DNA of 64,000 nucleotides from Macrothele yani (Eukaryota; Arthropoda; Arachnida; Araneae; Macrothelidae): positions 122,152,270 to 122,216,269 of the forward strand of contig CM076995.1 in NCBI GenBank assembly GCA_039090855.1, read 5' to 3'. Positions within the stretch are counted from its first letter, which is position 1. Each line of letters starts with the position of its first letter. The notes under the pieces are model-generated. The model saw only the letters and a list, made by a program, of their open reading frames with translations, was not told where the DNA came from and did no database searches. The position numbers were made by a program, and so were the translations under genes. Below are positions 10,604-20,918 of this stretch, in pieces.

Positions 10604-11066
10604 AAGCAACGGATGGGGCTTTGGTATTTGTTGGAAGGAGGGAGGCTGATCTTTTTCATGCAGATCTGAAATGGTTCCACACTCATGCAGTAAAAGCAAC
10701 AGGTAGGGCTTTGGAGGGGGGGGAAGGGGGGGCCTGATGTAATTCAGGCAGAGAGGGGTTGATCAATTTCACACTGATCTGAAATTGTTTCCACATTCAT
10801 GCAGTAGAAGCAACAGGTGGGGCTTTGGTGGAGGGAAGCTGATCTATTTCAAGCAGATCTGAATGGTTTCCACACTGAGGCAGTAGAAGCAACAGGTGAA
10901 GCTTTCGTACTTGTTTGAGGGGGCTGATCTATTTCAGGCAGATTTGAAATGGGTCCCACACTCATACAGTAGAAGCAACAGACGAGGCTTTGGTATTTGT
11001 CGGAGAGAGTCTGATCTATGTGTTTCAGGCAGATATGAAATGTTTTCCACACACAGGCAGTAGAAG
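10604..11066. repeat. ~80-110-bp degenerate tandem repeat, five units
   Basis: Each unit contains AGCAACAGGT, GGGCTTTGG, a G-rich spacer of variable length, CTGATCTATTTCA, GCAGATCTGAAATG, CCACACTCATGCAGTAGA. Unit length varies mainly in the G-rich spacer (up to nine consecutive G). It lies immediately beyond the right end of the Tc1 element. Confidence 0.85.
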
Positions 11067-11461
11067 TTAGATTCCGAAGGAAAAACGGATGTGTGTTAGT
11101 GGTGGCGGTGCATTAAATTTTGACTATTGGTTCCCATAAAAACTGTCTTACAAATGAAAACAACAACAAAAACAACATAAATTGAAAAAAATGGATACTA
11201 TTGATTTTAAATACTTACATTATGGAACGTTGAACTTTCATTGGCATTTTAAAACACTTAACTACACAAAATATATGTTTCCCCAGCACAACCAAGATAT
11301 AAACTTAATTATCAATTCATACAATATTACCTAAAATATTTGTAAACATGAAAAATAATAACCATTACAGCACGTAGAAAGGGAAAAAAGTTAGTGCACG
11401 GAATGACAAGAAATATTAATGTAGATACGAAAAACAGTTGTAACAACAGGAAGGTAAAAAA
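11067..11461. other. AT-rich intergenic DNA, nothing recognised
   Basis: No coding or repeat structure beyond short A runs. Confidence 0.5.
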
Positions 11462-11463
11462 TA

Positions 11464-12405
11464 CACTGATGTCCAAAGGTTAAGCATAACCAACATAAAC
11501 GTGAAAGCACAATGAAATAGTCTTTTTACTGTACACAGATATCCTAGTGAGGAACTAAATGCAGTACAAATCATGGAAAAAATGGCGAACCAGAAAAACA
11601 TACCAAAAGTCCACAATGGCGAAAACAGCAGGAATTTTCCGGAGGCGTTTCTAATTTTGTACAACGGTCTAGTAAGGTAAATGGTGATCTCTTACAGCAA
11701 TACAAGTATCACACCGATATCTAATGCTGTTGACAAGGGAAAAAAATTACTCTGTGACAGCAAATCCCACTCCCGTACAAGAGCAGATCGGAGTTCCTCG
11801 AGAGTTCTGGCAGGAGGTTGACAACGTAAACAATGCGTCTCCCCAGTGCATCCCACACATGTTCTGTTGGGTTGAAGTCTGACAAATGCATTGTCCATGG
11901 CATACGGTGGATAACAATTCTATGAAGTTTCGGGTTATCGTCCATGAACAGGAAATCTGGGCCAACAGCACCCCGAAAAAGATTCTCGTAGGTATCAAAG
12001 ACTTCGTGTCTGAATCTTCGACCTGTTAAAGTTTCACTGGAATAGACATGGAGCTGCGTGCGCTCGTTGCGGATAATGCCAACTCCCAACATACCGGTAA
12101 TCTGATTACGTGTGAACATATCCCTCTGCCGTCTTTCTAACATATTGTTTTAATAAAAAATAAGCTCTACTACTAGCAGGGTGCGATGATGACAAGAAAT
12201 ATCACTCTCCGCATTCTTTTTCAGCTCTTTCTCAACTCCACAAATGTGTTGCTTAGCCTTTTATTCCAGTTATCGTTCGTCACATGATATTACGTCATGA
12301 TTTCCCCATTTGGATGTAATCATGTCCTCAGTACTTCATTCCCCCCTTTTCGTTTGTTCTAAAATGTCTATTTTTTAAACTCTGCTGAACTTTTGGACAC
12401 CAGTG
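11464..12405 (-). mobile_element. Tc1-like element, internally deleted (942 bp)
   Basis: The left end CACTGATGTCCAAAGGTTAA (11464) pairs with the right-end complement CACTGGTGTCCAAAAGTTCA (12405 inward). TA flanks lie at 11462-11463 and 12406-12407. Only the C-terminal half of the transposase remains, so about half of a normal 1.6-kb element is missing. Such deletion derivatives can be mobilised in trans by a related transposase. Confidence 0.85.
11724..12143 (-). pseudogene. Tc1-like transposase, C-terminal fragment
   Basis: Minus-strand blocks include GPDFLFMDDNPKLHR (second catalytic Asp, near 11965-11920), DFNPTEHVWDALGRR (catalytic Glu retained, near 11880-11830) and the terminal LPELSRN and ICCHRV stretch. 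The N-terminal DNA-binding region and the first catalytic Asp are absent. At least one frame change separates the NPTEHVWD block from the Asp block. It resembles the transposase of the 8618-10538 element in its motif wording (FMND/FMDD), so the two may be related subfamilies. Confidence 0.75.
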
Positions 12406-12407
12406 TA

Positions 12408-12808
12408 ATTGCTGCAACACAAGAAAAGAAAGGTAATTACAATTGTAAAGCACGTAGAAGACATAAGTGCAGTTTTCATGTGATTAACCAATAGCGACTA
12501 AGTTATGCTACTATTCTTTGATCAGAGTTGAATAAAAGATGAAAGTTGGATAGCAAGCTACACACGTATGATTTTGCTTACCAATGTATGGTTAAAATAG
12601 TATAGTAGTAATGCAACTTCGATATCAAGTTTATGATAGAACTAATGAGGCTATTATAAAAGTACTAATTGGTAGAAATTATAATTACTTTTATAACATT
12701 CATAGCAGTTTAAAGTACTAAAGGAACCTAAAGGAGGAGTTCAAGCCAACGTAGCACTCCCTTCATTAATAGCAGGCTGTTTAGAAACCCAGTTTCCAAA
12801 AGTGAAGT
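12408..12808. other. AT-rich intergenic DNA, nothing recognised
   Basis: No coding or repeat structure found. Confidence 0.5.
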
Positions 12809-13016
12809 CTTGGTGGCGCAGTGGTCTGAACGCTGGCTTCTGACCATTTTGTCCAAGATGGATCTGGGTTCGAATCCAGTGAGGCGTGGATGTTGTGTTT
12901 GTACGGCACTGGTTCTTTCCATTCCCTGGAACCAGTGGCCCTGAAATAAGGCTGGGCGACCAGCTGTAACCCATCCTGTTGCTCACGGTGGTCTTTAAAG
13001 CTCCAAACAAAAAACA
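12809..13016 (+). mobile_element. tRNA-derived SINE, common family
   Basis: The head TGGTGGCGCAGTGGTCTGAA holds the A box and GGGTTCGAATCC the B box. The body has ATGGATGTTGTGTTTG, CCCTGGAACCAGTGGCCCT, GGGCGAC and GCTCACGGTGGTC, then a short A-rich tail. This is the same family as about ten other copies in the window. Confidence 0.85.
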
Positions 13017-13655
13017 AATCTCTGTTTAAAGAATTCAATCTGACTGGCATCCCTAATTCAGTCTTACAGTTGAATATCTTGAAAGTCCTTCATATTTCGT
13101 AAAACTACTTGCAGCTGCTGAACGATTCAAAGTCTATTCCATTGCTCTCAAGTGCATGGAAACAAGATGAAAAGTGTTCCCAAATATCCCCCATGCAACC
13201 TCAATGAACAATATGCAATTCACACCACTCGTCCTGACGATGCTGAGCCATAGCTCAACGGAACTATACGCTGGGTAAAGCTAACCTGATTACACTGTTA
13301 AGGATGCGAAACCGATTCACCTACATGAAATTTCTTATTTATAAGTATTTCTCCGCGCACTAATAGGGTGTCGCGGACCCTTCCCTCTACGGGTGACTGA
13401 AAGCAAGACAAAAGGAAACTTCCCGCGTTTCATCGCGATGTCCCCCTCTATCTCCACACCTTCTCAACCTTACTGACCATCAGACAAGCGATTTCTGAAT
13501 GGGTATTTTAAAACAGTAACCATGAAGAAAGGAGCAAGTTCATTACAATGACCTCCAAACCATTATCTCCTCGCTTCCGGCGAACAATTCTTCCCTCCCG
13601 GTCGCAGTAACTATCCTCAGTGTTAACTGTATAGCCTCTCTGAAGCAAAGCAGAA
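13017..13655. other. intergenic DNA with a hairpin resembling a hammerhead core
   Basis: No coding sequence. At 13231-13270 CTGACGA, a TGAGC-CATA-GCTCA stem and CGGAAC occur in the order of a hammerhead ribozyme core but with core substitutions. See findings. Confidence 0.35.
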
Positions 13656-13870
13656 GCCGCCCTGGTGGCGCAGTGGTCTAAGCGATGGCTTCTGATCATT
13701 CTTCCGAAAAGGGTCCGGGTTGGAATGCCGGTGAGGCATGGATGTTGTGTTTGTCTTAGGGCAATGACTTTCTCCCTTCCCTGGAACCAGTAGCCTTAAA
13801 TTAGGGACGGACGGCTGCCTATAGCCCATTGAGTTGCTCACGGTGGTCGTTAAACTAATAATAATTAAAA
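13656..13870 (+). mobile_element. tRNA-derived SINE, common family, near full length
   Basis: GGTGGCGCAGTGGTCTAAGC (A box region) and GGGTCCGGGTTGGAATGCC (B box mutated, TTCGAAT to TTGGAAT). The body and the 3' end CGGTGGTCGTTAAAC are complete, followed by an AT-rich tail. A good reference copy for the family. Confidence 0.9.
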
Positions 13871-13872
13871 AA

Positions 13873-14378
13873 AATGAAAATGACGCCGCAAAAATGCGAA
13901 TTTTTGTATTTTTTAGAAGTGCGACCGAAACTGACGATATTTAGAACATCTATATATCCATGTGCTTTCTTAGGTCTCAGTTCAAGCTTGAACACGGCTT
14001 TTAAGCTGGAAGTATATTATGCAGTGGAAGTACACGCTCCGTAACTTTAAAGTCAGGTTAAACTTGCCCTGAGTATAGTTAACAATCTGTTGAAATTTAA
14101 TTGCGCCGAAAAGCATCGCGCAGCATCATCTTAGTTAAGTTGTGCAATATTGTAGTCAACTAACTGTAACAATGCTGAACTTTCCAGCGAAAACTGGGAA
14201 CTGGCACTTCGTCATGCCGGAAGAAAAAAAAATGTTAGTAACTATAACCATGGAGATCCGCTGGGATGTAAGAGATTGGTAATCAATCTTGGAGGTTCTT
14301 CGGTGCGTTCATTTCAACTATTTTGTGACCTCACGGATCTGGATTCAATTTAAAAAACAAGAAAGTTGACACCGAATT
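13873..14378. other. intergenic DNA, nothing recognised
   Basis: No coding or repeat structure recognised. Confidence 0.45.
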
Positions 14379-16060
14379 TTCGGGTGTAATAAGCACGTCT
14401 TTTGAATCCGTTCTGACGCAAATTAAATTTATTAAAGCTACTCAAAGTCAATGGAACCGGTATGGAAAACAATAGATCTGACCAAAGAAAGAAGACTTTC
14501 AATCGGGTTTTTAATCCCTCAGATATTGCTGTAAACGGAATCGTGAGCTTACGAACTGTTAGAAACAGAGATATCGACAAAAATAAGATGTGACTTTACG
14601 TCCCCTGGTGGGAAAACCATGCATTATTTTAGGAAGAAAGTATTCTCAAAACATTTATCCGTATAAGCGGTATCGGTCGAAAAAATAAAAAATTTAGTCG
14701 AGTTTTCAGGAGCCCAGATTTTGCAACAAATACTTCAGAAGCAGAAATTAACACATATGACCCCTAGTGGCTAAACCATTCTTTACCAAGCATTGGAAAT
14801 TATGTGAACAATATTTTTAATCAGGTCTTGTATGCGATACAGGAAGAATTTTTTAAATCAGAGCTTTAGGAGCAGAAATAACGGAGAAAACGAAATTTAC
14901 CTTTGTGCCCCCTAGAGGAAAGTGCATGATTTACTTGCAAATTTTGAATTTATAGGAAAAACATTTCGCATCGGAAACACTATCCAACAAAGAAGGAATT
15001 TTTCAAATTGTACTCGTAGAAGTACAGATATTGACAAAAATAAGATATGCATCTACGCCTCCTGGCGTGTAAACCGTGCACTATTTTAAGAAGAAAATTT
15101 TCCTAAAAGGTTTGTCGACATGAGTAGTATCGGTCAACAAACGACGTTTTTTTCAATCGAGAATTTAGAAGCTCATATTTTGCTGCGAATACAACTAAAG
15201 CGGAAATTAAGATTTACGCTCCGTGGTGGCCAAACTATTTTTTTACAAAAATTAGAAATTATGTGCAAACGATTTCCCATTAGGAGCTGTATCCGGTGCA
15301 GAAAGAAATTTTCAAATCGGAGATTTAGAAGCAGAGATATAGGGGGAAACGCAATTTACCGCTACGCTCACCAGCGGAAAGTCCATGAATTACTTGAAAA
15401 TTTTGAAATTATATGAAAAACATGTCACACGGAAAACACTATTCAACAAAGAAGGAATTTTTCAAATCGGACTCCTAGAAGCAGAGATATTGACAAAAAT
15501 AAGGTGTACATCTATGCCCCCTGCCGGAGAAACTGTGGAATATTTTAAGAAGAAAATATTCCGAAAAAGTTTATCGATGTGAGTGGCATCAGTCCACGAA
15601 AGAATTTTTAATCGATATTTTAGAAGCTACGATTTTATGGCAAATACATCAGAAGCAAAAATTAACACTTACGCCCCCTGGTGGCCAAAGTATTCTTTAC
15701 CAAAAGTTTTAAATTATATGTAAAAGAATTTCCATCGGAGATATATCCTATATAAATTTATATTAGGTAAAATTTATCTAATATAAATTTTATATATATA
15801 TTATAATATATATAAAATTTATATTAAAATATAAATTTTATTTCAATCGGATGTTTAGAAGCAAATTTGTGGAGTAAAACGTATTTTTGAATTCGACATC
15901 ATCTGAATTTACGCCCTGTACCGGCGAAATTGTACATCGTAAAAAAAAAACGAAATAAAGGATCATCATTTGCATATTTCAAGCTTCTCAATGCAAAAAG
16001 AATTTTTCAAATCGGACTAATAGTTGCTGAGATATCGTGGGTACAGACGGACGGACAAAC
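14379..16060. repeat. ~150-bp tandem repeat with ABC higher-order (~450-bp) structure
   Basis: Sub-units of about 145-165 bases each contain a TACGCCCCCTGGTGGCCAAA-like phrase, AAATTATGTGAAAA-like spacing and a TTTTTCAAATCGGA / TAGAAGCAGAGATATTGA phrase. Three distinguishable types alternate in order A (from about 14584, 15045 and 15505), B (about 14752, 15215 and 15670) and C (about 14900 and 15358). The array ends near 16060 with ACAGACGGACGGACAAACC. The leading segment (14379-14560, GTCTTTTGAATCCGTTCTGA) is shared with 63088 onwards. It is non-coding: the small open frames inside have no recognisable product. Confidence 0.8.
15735..15842. repeat. AT palindrome inside the array
   Basis: TATATAAATTTATATTA, AAATTTATCTAATATAAATT and related words form several nested inverted repeats that expand one B unit of the surrounding array by roughly 100 bases. 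Confidence 0.8.
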
Positions 16061-16064
16061 CGAT

Positions 16065-16550
16065 AACAGAAGCACGATCTTTTCTACAAAAGACGTGCTA
16101 AAAATGGAGCAATCGTTCGGAGACTGTTCCACTCCATCCAAGTGTCACGTTTTCTTAAGATGATCGTACGTCTTATCGTTTGCCAGAAGGAATTGGACAT
16201 CATTATCACCGAGTCTGATTTTGGACCGTACCGCAGCTCCATAAATCCAGTTATCCGTCTTTACTAGAGCCAGAAGACTTCATAACTCTGGATTTTTATG
16301 CCCGTAGACCTGCTATATGTGTGCCGCTACGTACTAGCCGTACAGATGGCGTCAATTCAGATGACGTCACAATGGCATTTCCTGGACCACGGAGCAGTGG
16401 TGAAGTGCCTTGGGGACAGATGAGTCACGTTTCTCTCTGGCGTCGGACTGCAGACATGTATTAATCTGAAGAAAAGCAGGAAACTGGCTGCATGTGTTAT
16501 CAGTGATGTTATAAGTTATTGTAACATTATCGAACGAAGTGCTTTTTAGT
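16065..16550. other. intergenic DNA, nothing recognised
   Basis: Moderate GC content; no coding blocks recognised. Confidence 0.45.
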
Positions 16551-16562
16551 GACGATTGTGTT

Positions 16563-16777
16563 TTTTTTTTATTGAAGGTTTAACGACCGCCGTGAGCAAC
16601 TCAATGGGCTATAAGCAGTCGCCCGTCCCTAATTTAGGGTCACTGGTTCCTGGGAAGGGAGAGAGCCAGTGCCGTAAGACAAACACAACATCCATGCCTC
16701 ACCGGGATTCGAACCCGGACCCCGTTCGGACGAATGATTAGAGGCCATCGCTTAGACCACTGCGCCACCGGGGCGGC
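16563..16777 (-). mobile_element. tRNA-derived SINE, common family, with target duplication
   Basis: A complete copy on the minus strand. The tRNA head is at 16685-16777 (B box complement GGGATTCGAACCCGG) and the tail is a T run at 16563. A 12-base direct repeat GACGATTGTGTT flanks it at 16551-16562 and 16778-16789, which is direct evidence of retroposition. Together with 13656-13870 it defines the full-length unit at about 215 bp. Confidence 0.95.
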
Positions 16778-16789
16778 GACGATTGTGTT

Positions 16790-18230
16790 GACTGTGTGGG
16801 CTAGTTTTCCATTGGTTGGCAGTATCAACCTCCATATATATTTTTTGAAGTTTCTGTAGCTACCGTAAAGTATTGGTATGAGATTTTCGATTAATATGTG
16901 TAGACACTTAGTCCGATGCAGTTGGCGTGGATTTTATCCAAATAGATTATCACGTTACACCGCACAGAACTAATTTCGTCTCATACCTTGAACCACGAAT
17001 GGAGCAGTCTGCCTTTTCGTCCAGACTTTAGTCTCACTGAATATTTACGGCATGTCCTGGCGTGGAGATTCAGACCCTTTCGAAACAATCCAGGATCTCC
17101 AGACAACATGCATTCATCATTGGCAGTTATTGCCTTTCCACTGATACTTTTACAGAGGGTATGACTCTTAGAGACCAAGGTCGCATTGCATAATGACTAT
17201 GCGTTTTGTATAACAAACTGCCAACGTATTTTAATTTTGAGGTATGTGTTTCTCGGTTCATACTTGTCTATATTCCCTCATATTTGTCAGGTATATATTG
17301 CGCACCGTAGTATGATGCTATCAGTGATGTATTATAGTTCTAATTAAAAAAGTGCCTTAGCGGGAACGGATTAAGTCAAAACACCTTGGAAAGAAGACTC
17401 ATACTTACCGGGCTACTTGAGCCCCCTCAGCTTCTCTGTTGCAGCTAAACTGCGGCCCGCGATGGGAATCCCTAAACAGGGAAAGTTCGGTCTCACTGGT
17501 GACGTGAGACGTGGTCTCCCGGAATTATGTCTTGCACACTTGGTCCCAGACTCGTCCGCTCTCTCCGTGGATCCTGGTTACGGATCTCCCTGTCACTGCC
17601 GTCGATGAAATCACCACTTTTCTTTGTACATAGAGTCCTAGTAGCAGAGTTTGTCTTCCGTTGTTCCTCACAACAAGAATTACTTATTCACTTATTTCTT
17701 AGCCTCGCCTTCTCCTCCTCGGGTTTACCTGGTATCAAACATTCATCCTGCCGACAAGCATCGTGAATTCTGATTTGCTATTTTTATTGTTCAGTATATT
17801 TTATTAAATTTTTATTGCTAATTAGTTTTATTTACATCGCAATTTTTAATAAAGTAAAAGAATTTTGTTAGTCGCATCCTAAAAATATGGAGTTTTTTTT
17901 TAAGTAACGCTCTGTCATTTCAAATGATTACAAAGTTAGCGTGATTATTATTTGATTGACACTGAATAAAATGTAACTAATACAGTGACATGAATAAATA
18001 TGACTAATATAGTCCCAGCTATTGTACAGTGTGACTAATACGCCTTTTCCCTAAGATTCTAGAAGATATCTGTAGGAATAAGAGAAAGGTTAGTTTTGTA
18101 AAAATATTCTTCGCACGCACAAAACTCTTGTTATTTAGCCTAAATGACTGCATTATTTCTCTCTGCAGTTGTTTCTCGGAGCACCGAAATACTTCCAAGG
18201 ACTACCGTCTAGACTATGGGCTTTATAATC
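16790..18230. other. intergenic DNA; one U1-like 5' end
   Basis: No coding region recognised. At 17400-17545 the sequence starts ATACTTACC, as U1 snRNA does, and contains two small stems, but it lacks the U1 protein-binding loops. See findings. Confidence 0.4.
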
Positions 18231-18236
18231 TCTATG

Positions 18237-18405
18237 CGCCGTCCCGGTGGCCGAGTGGTCAGAGGTGTAGATTTCTGGTTAGTGATCTGAGGTCCGCATG
18301 AAGCATGGGTGGTCGCCCCTCCCCGCCCTAAATCAGGAAAGGCCAACGGCATATAGCCCTTATAGCAGGTCACGGTGAAAGTGGAACTCAGAAACAAACA
18401 AACAT
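18237..18405 (+). mobile_element. tRNA-derived SINE, divergent family
   Basis: CGGTGGCCGAGTGGTCAGAG resembles a type-II tRNA (Leu/Ser-like) A-box region. The body has CCCTAAATCAGGAAAGGCC, GGCATATAGCCC and GGTCACGGTGAAAGTGG, then a tail of CAAA repeats. The body is only partly alignable with the common SINE, and the B box is degraded. Confidence 0.65.
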
Positions 18406-18601
18406 TCTCTTTACCATTATGATCCATGAGATGTCCTATCGTGTGATCCGATGGTTTAATATCATCCTTGCGATAAAAATATTTCTGTTATTAATATTAA
18501 TATTTCGGTATATAAAATACAGTATTCGCTATTTTAGAATATATGATCATCTAAAAAATTTCTTTACCAACCTTCTGCAACCAAACGCCTACCTATGAAA
18601 A

Positions 18602-19525
18602 GTACCTTAGCGCCGCTAAGCCCAGAAAAATGGTAGGCCTACCTTAGCGCCGCTAAGCCTAAAAAAAATAGTAGGCCTACCTTAGCGCCGCTAAGCCTAA
18701 AAAAATAGTAGGCCTACCTTAGCGCCGCTAAGCCTAAAAAAAAATAGTAGGCCTACCTTAGCGCCGCTAAGCACAGAAAAATAGTAGGCCTACCTTAGCG
18801 CCGCTAAGCACAGAAAAATAGTAGGCCTACCTTAGCGCCGCTAAGCCTAAAAAAATAGTAGGCCTTCCTTAGCGCCGCTAAGCACAGAAAAATAGTAGGC
18901 CTACCTTAGCGCCGCTAAGCCTAAAAAAAAATAGTAGGCCTACCTTAGCGCCGCTAAGCACAGAAAAATAGTAGGCCTACCTTAGCGCCGCTAAGCCTAA
19001 AAAAAATAGTAGGCCTACCTTAGCGCCGCTAAGCCTAAAAAAATAGTAGGCCTACCTTAGCGCCGCTAAGCACAGAAAAATAGTAGGCCTACCTTAGCGC
19101 CGCTAAGCCTAAAAAAAAATAGTAGGCCTACCTTAGCGCCGCTAAGTACAGAAAAATAGTAGGCCTACCTTAGCGCCGCTAAGCCTAAAAAAAAAAATAG
19201 TAGGCCTACCTTAGCGCCGCTAAGCCTAAAAAAAAATAGTAGGCCTACCTTTGCGCCGCTAAGCCTAAAAAAAATAGTAGGCCTACCTTAGCGCCGCTAA
19301 GCACAGAAAAATAGTAGGCCTACCTTAGCGCCGCTAAGCCTAAAAAAAATAGTAGGCCTACCTTAGCGCCGCTAAGCACAGAAAAATAGTAGGCCTACCT
19401 TAGCGCCGCTAAGCACAGAAAAATAGTAGGCCTACCTTAGCGCCGCTAAGCCTAAAAAAAATAGTAGGCCTACCTTAGCGCCGCTAAGCACAGAAAAATA
19501 GTAGGCCTACCTTAGCGCCGCTAAG
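18602..19525. repeat. 25-copy minisatellite of double palindromes (~37-bp unit)
   Basis: Twenty-five copies of CTTAGCGCCGCTAAG, a perfect 7-bp stem around a single C, are separated by linkers. In 22 of the 24 linkers the palindrome GTAGGCCTAC is intact. The linkers come in two kinds, CCTAAAAAAA(A)nTA and CACAGAAAAATA, interspersed irregularly. Almost all variation is in A-run length; the stems are nearly invariant (one TTTGCG at about 19250 and one CCTTCC at about 18866). No open frame crosses it. Confidence 0.95.
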
Positions 19526-19529
19526 CCGC

Positions 19530-19748
19530 GCTAAGGCCCTTCTACACCCCTGGATGCTATGAATTTTGATATAAATTGGTTGAATTCGTTTTGAGTCACA
19601 CCAGTTTTCTTTTTTTGCGTGATTTAATTTTGACGGGAGGTGTATTTTTTGTTCTCTCTACTGCACAAGTTTCAAGTTTGTCAACCTGGAAGACTGTTTC
19701 AATTTGTAGTTGCATAACACGAAAACCCGATAATTAGTACCTAGATAT
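19530..19748. other. intergenic DNA, nothing recognised
   Basis: No feature found. Confidence 0.5.
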
Positions 19749-19749
19749 G

Positions 19750-19945
19750 GAAGTGATGTCGCCGAGTAGTCTGAGACGCGGGGTTCGGATAAATCGTTCG
19801 AGATGAGCTAGGGTTCGATTCCCGGTTTAAGCATGATTTCCCGTTCCTGGTACCAGTGACCCAAAATTAGGAATGGGCGACAGCTTACATAGCCCTAAGA
19901 ACTGCTCATGGCTGTTGTTAAACGCCGAAATCGAAAATAAAATAG
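19750..19945 (+). mobile_element. tRNA-derived SINE, diverged copy
   Basis: A GTCGCCGAGTAGTCTGAGAC head and GGGTTCGATTCCCGG B box are followed by a CCTGGTACCAGTGACCC and GGGCGACAGCTTACATAGCCC body typical of the common family, then an A-rich tail. Older than the other copies. Confidence 0.75.
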
Positions 19946-20332
19946 AATAAGTGCAAAGTATCTTTTCCGCATCACTCTGAATTGAAGAATTTCAAATCTT
20001 TATGAATCGGGGCAGAGTTAAGTATGATCCAGGTATTCCATTGTTTTCTAGCATATACATGGTGATCCGCTTGGGTAAGGATAATTTAAAAATGCTATGG
20101 TATGGCTTGTAACCAGGGCTTCCACTGAGCTTCTGCAATTTTTTCCTCTCAAGGAACAAAATATCCCTTTTCCCCCTGTATCAAAGTATAATTGCTTAAA
20201 AAATTCCCAGCCCAAATTGCGTGGAAAAGTTTTGTTATATATCCATGACACTTTCTAAATATTAATTTTGTGACAGGAACATGAAACTCATGGGAGATTT
20301 GTTGCACATAGCCATTTAATAAACAATCCAAT
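19946..20332. other. intergenic DNA, nothing firmly recognised
   Basis: A phrase at about 20115-20180 (GGCTTCCACTGAGC, then CCCTTTTCCCCC) recurs in loose reverse-complement form near 24050-24115, suggesting an old dispersed repeat. Confidence 0.35.
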
Positions 20333-20525
20333 TTTTTTTTTTTGGTTGGATGTTTAACGACCCCCATGAGCAACTCAATGGGCTATAAGCAGTCGCCCGT
20401 CCCTAATTTAGGGCCACTGGTTCCAGGGAAGGGAGAGAGCCCGTGCCGTAAGACAAACACAATATCCATATCTCACCGGGATACGAACGCGGACCCTTTT
20501 TGAAAGAACGATCAGAAGCCATCCA
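20333..20525 (-). mobile_element. tRNA-derived SINE, common family, 5'-truncated
   Basis: A minus-strand copy with a T-run tail at 20333, a CCCTAATTTAGGGCCACTGG body and a mutated B box complement GGGATACGAACGCGG. The tRNA head stops near 20525, so the A box is missing. ATCCAAT appears on both sides (near 20325 and 20521) as a possible target duplication. Confidence 0.85.
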
Positions 20526-20916
20526 ATCCTATTTAGATATAAATAAAAGCAAATGAAAAGCATTTCATTCCTTTTGTTAGCTTTCTCTTGAGAAGAGCTT
20601 TAAGGGGGGGGGGATTCTCATTTTTTGCGCTAAATTTACCGCTTTTTTTTTTAGTGTTTATTGATGAAACTATGCAATCAACTGATTCCAAAGTTGGTAC
20701 ACCTATTTATTGTCGTTTCAGGTATTTACAAAACAATTTTTAATAAGTTTTATGAAGAATCACGCCCGCAAATCGCCCTAGACTATGACGCTGCGCGAAG
20801 ATCCGCGGTCGCTGGTTCTCATGATTTCTCCACTCCAGGTGATCTGAAACAAAAAAACTCGAACGGCGTTTTACTCTATGCACAAGTAGTTATCGTTTGA
20901 TGAACCAGAAAAAATA
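20526..20916. other. intergenic DNA, nothing recognised
   Basis: Contains a nine-G run near 20603 and a T run; no gene. Confidence 0.45.
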
Positions 20917-20918
20917 TA

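Noticed and set aside
12809..13016. tRNA gene in the SINE heads
   Set aside because: The head is followed by the same ~140-bp body in all copies, with target duplications at 16551-16789; these are retroposons.
17400..17545. A real U1 snRNA gene
   Set aside because: Only the first nine bases and a loose stem agree; protein-binding loops are missing. Kept as a low-interest finding only.
18602..19525. CRISPR array
   Set aside because: Spacers are not unique: only two linker types differing in A-run length, and the context is eukaryotic with no cas genes.
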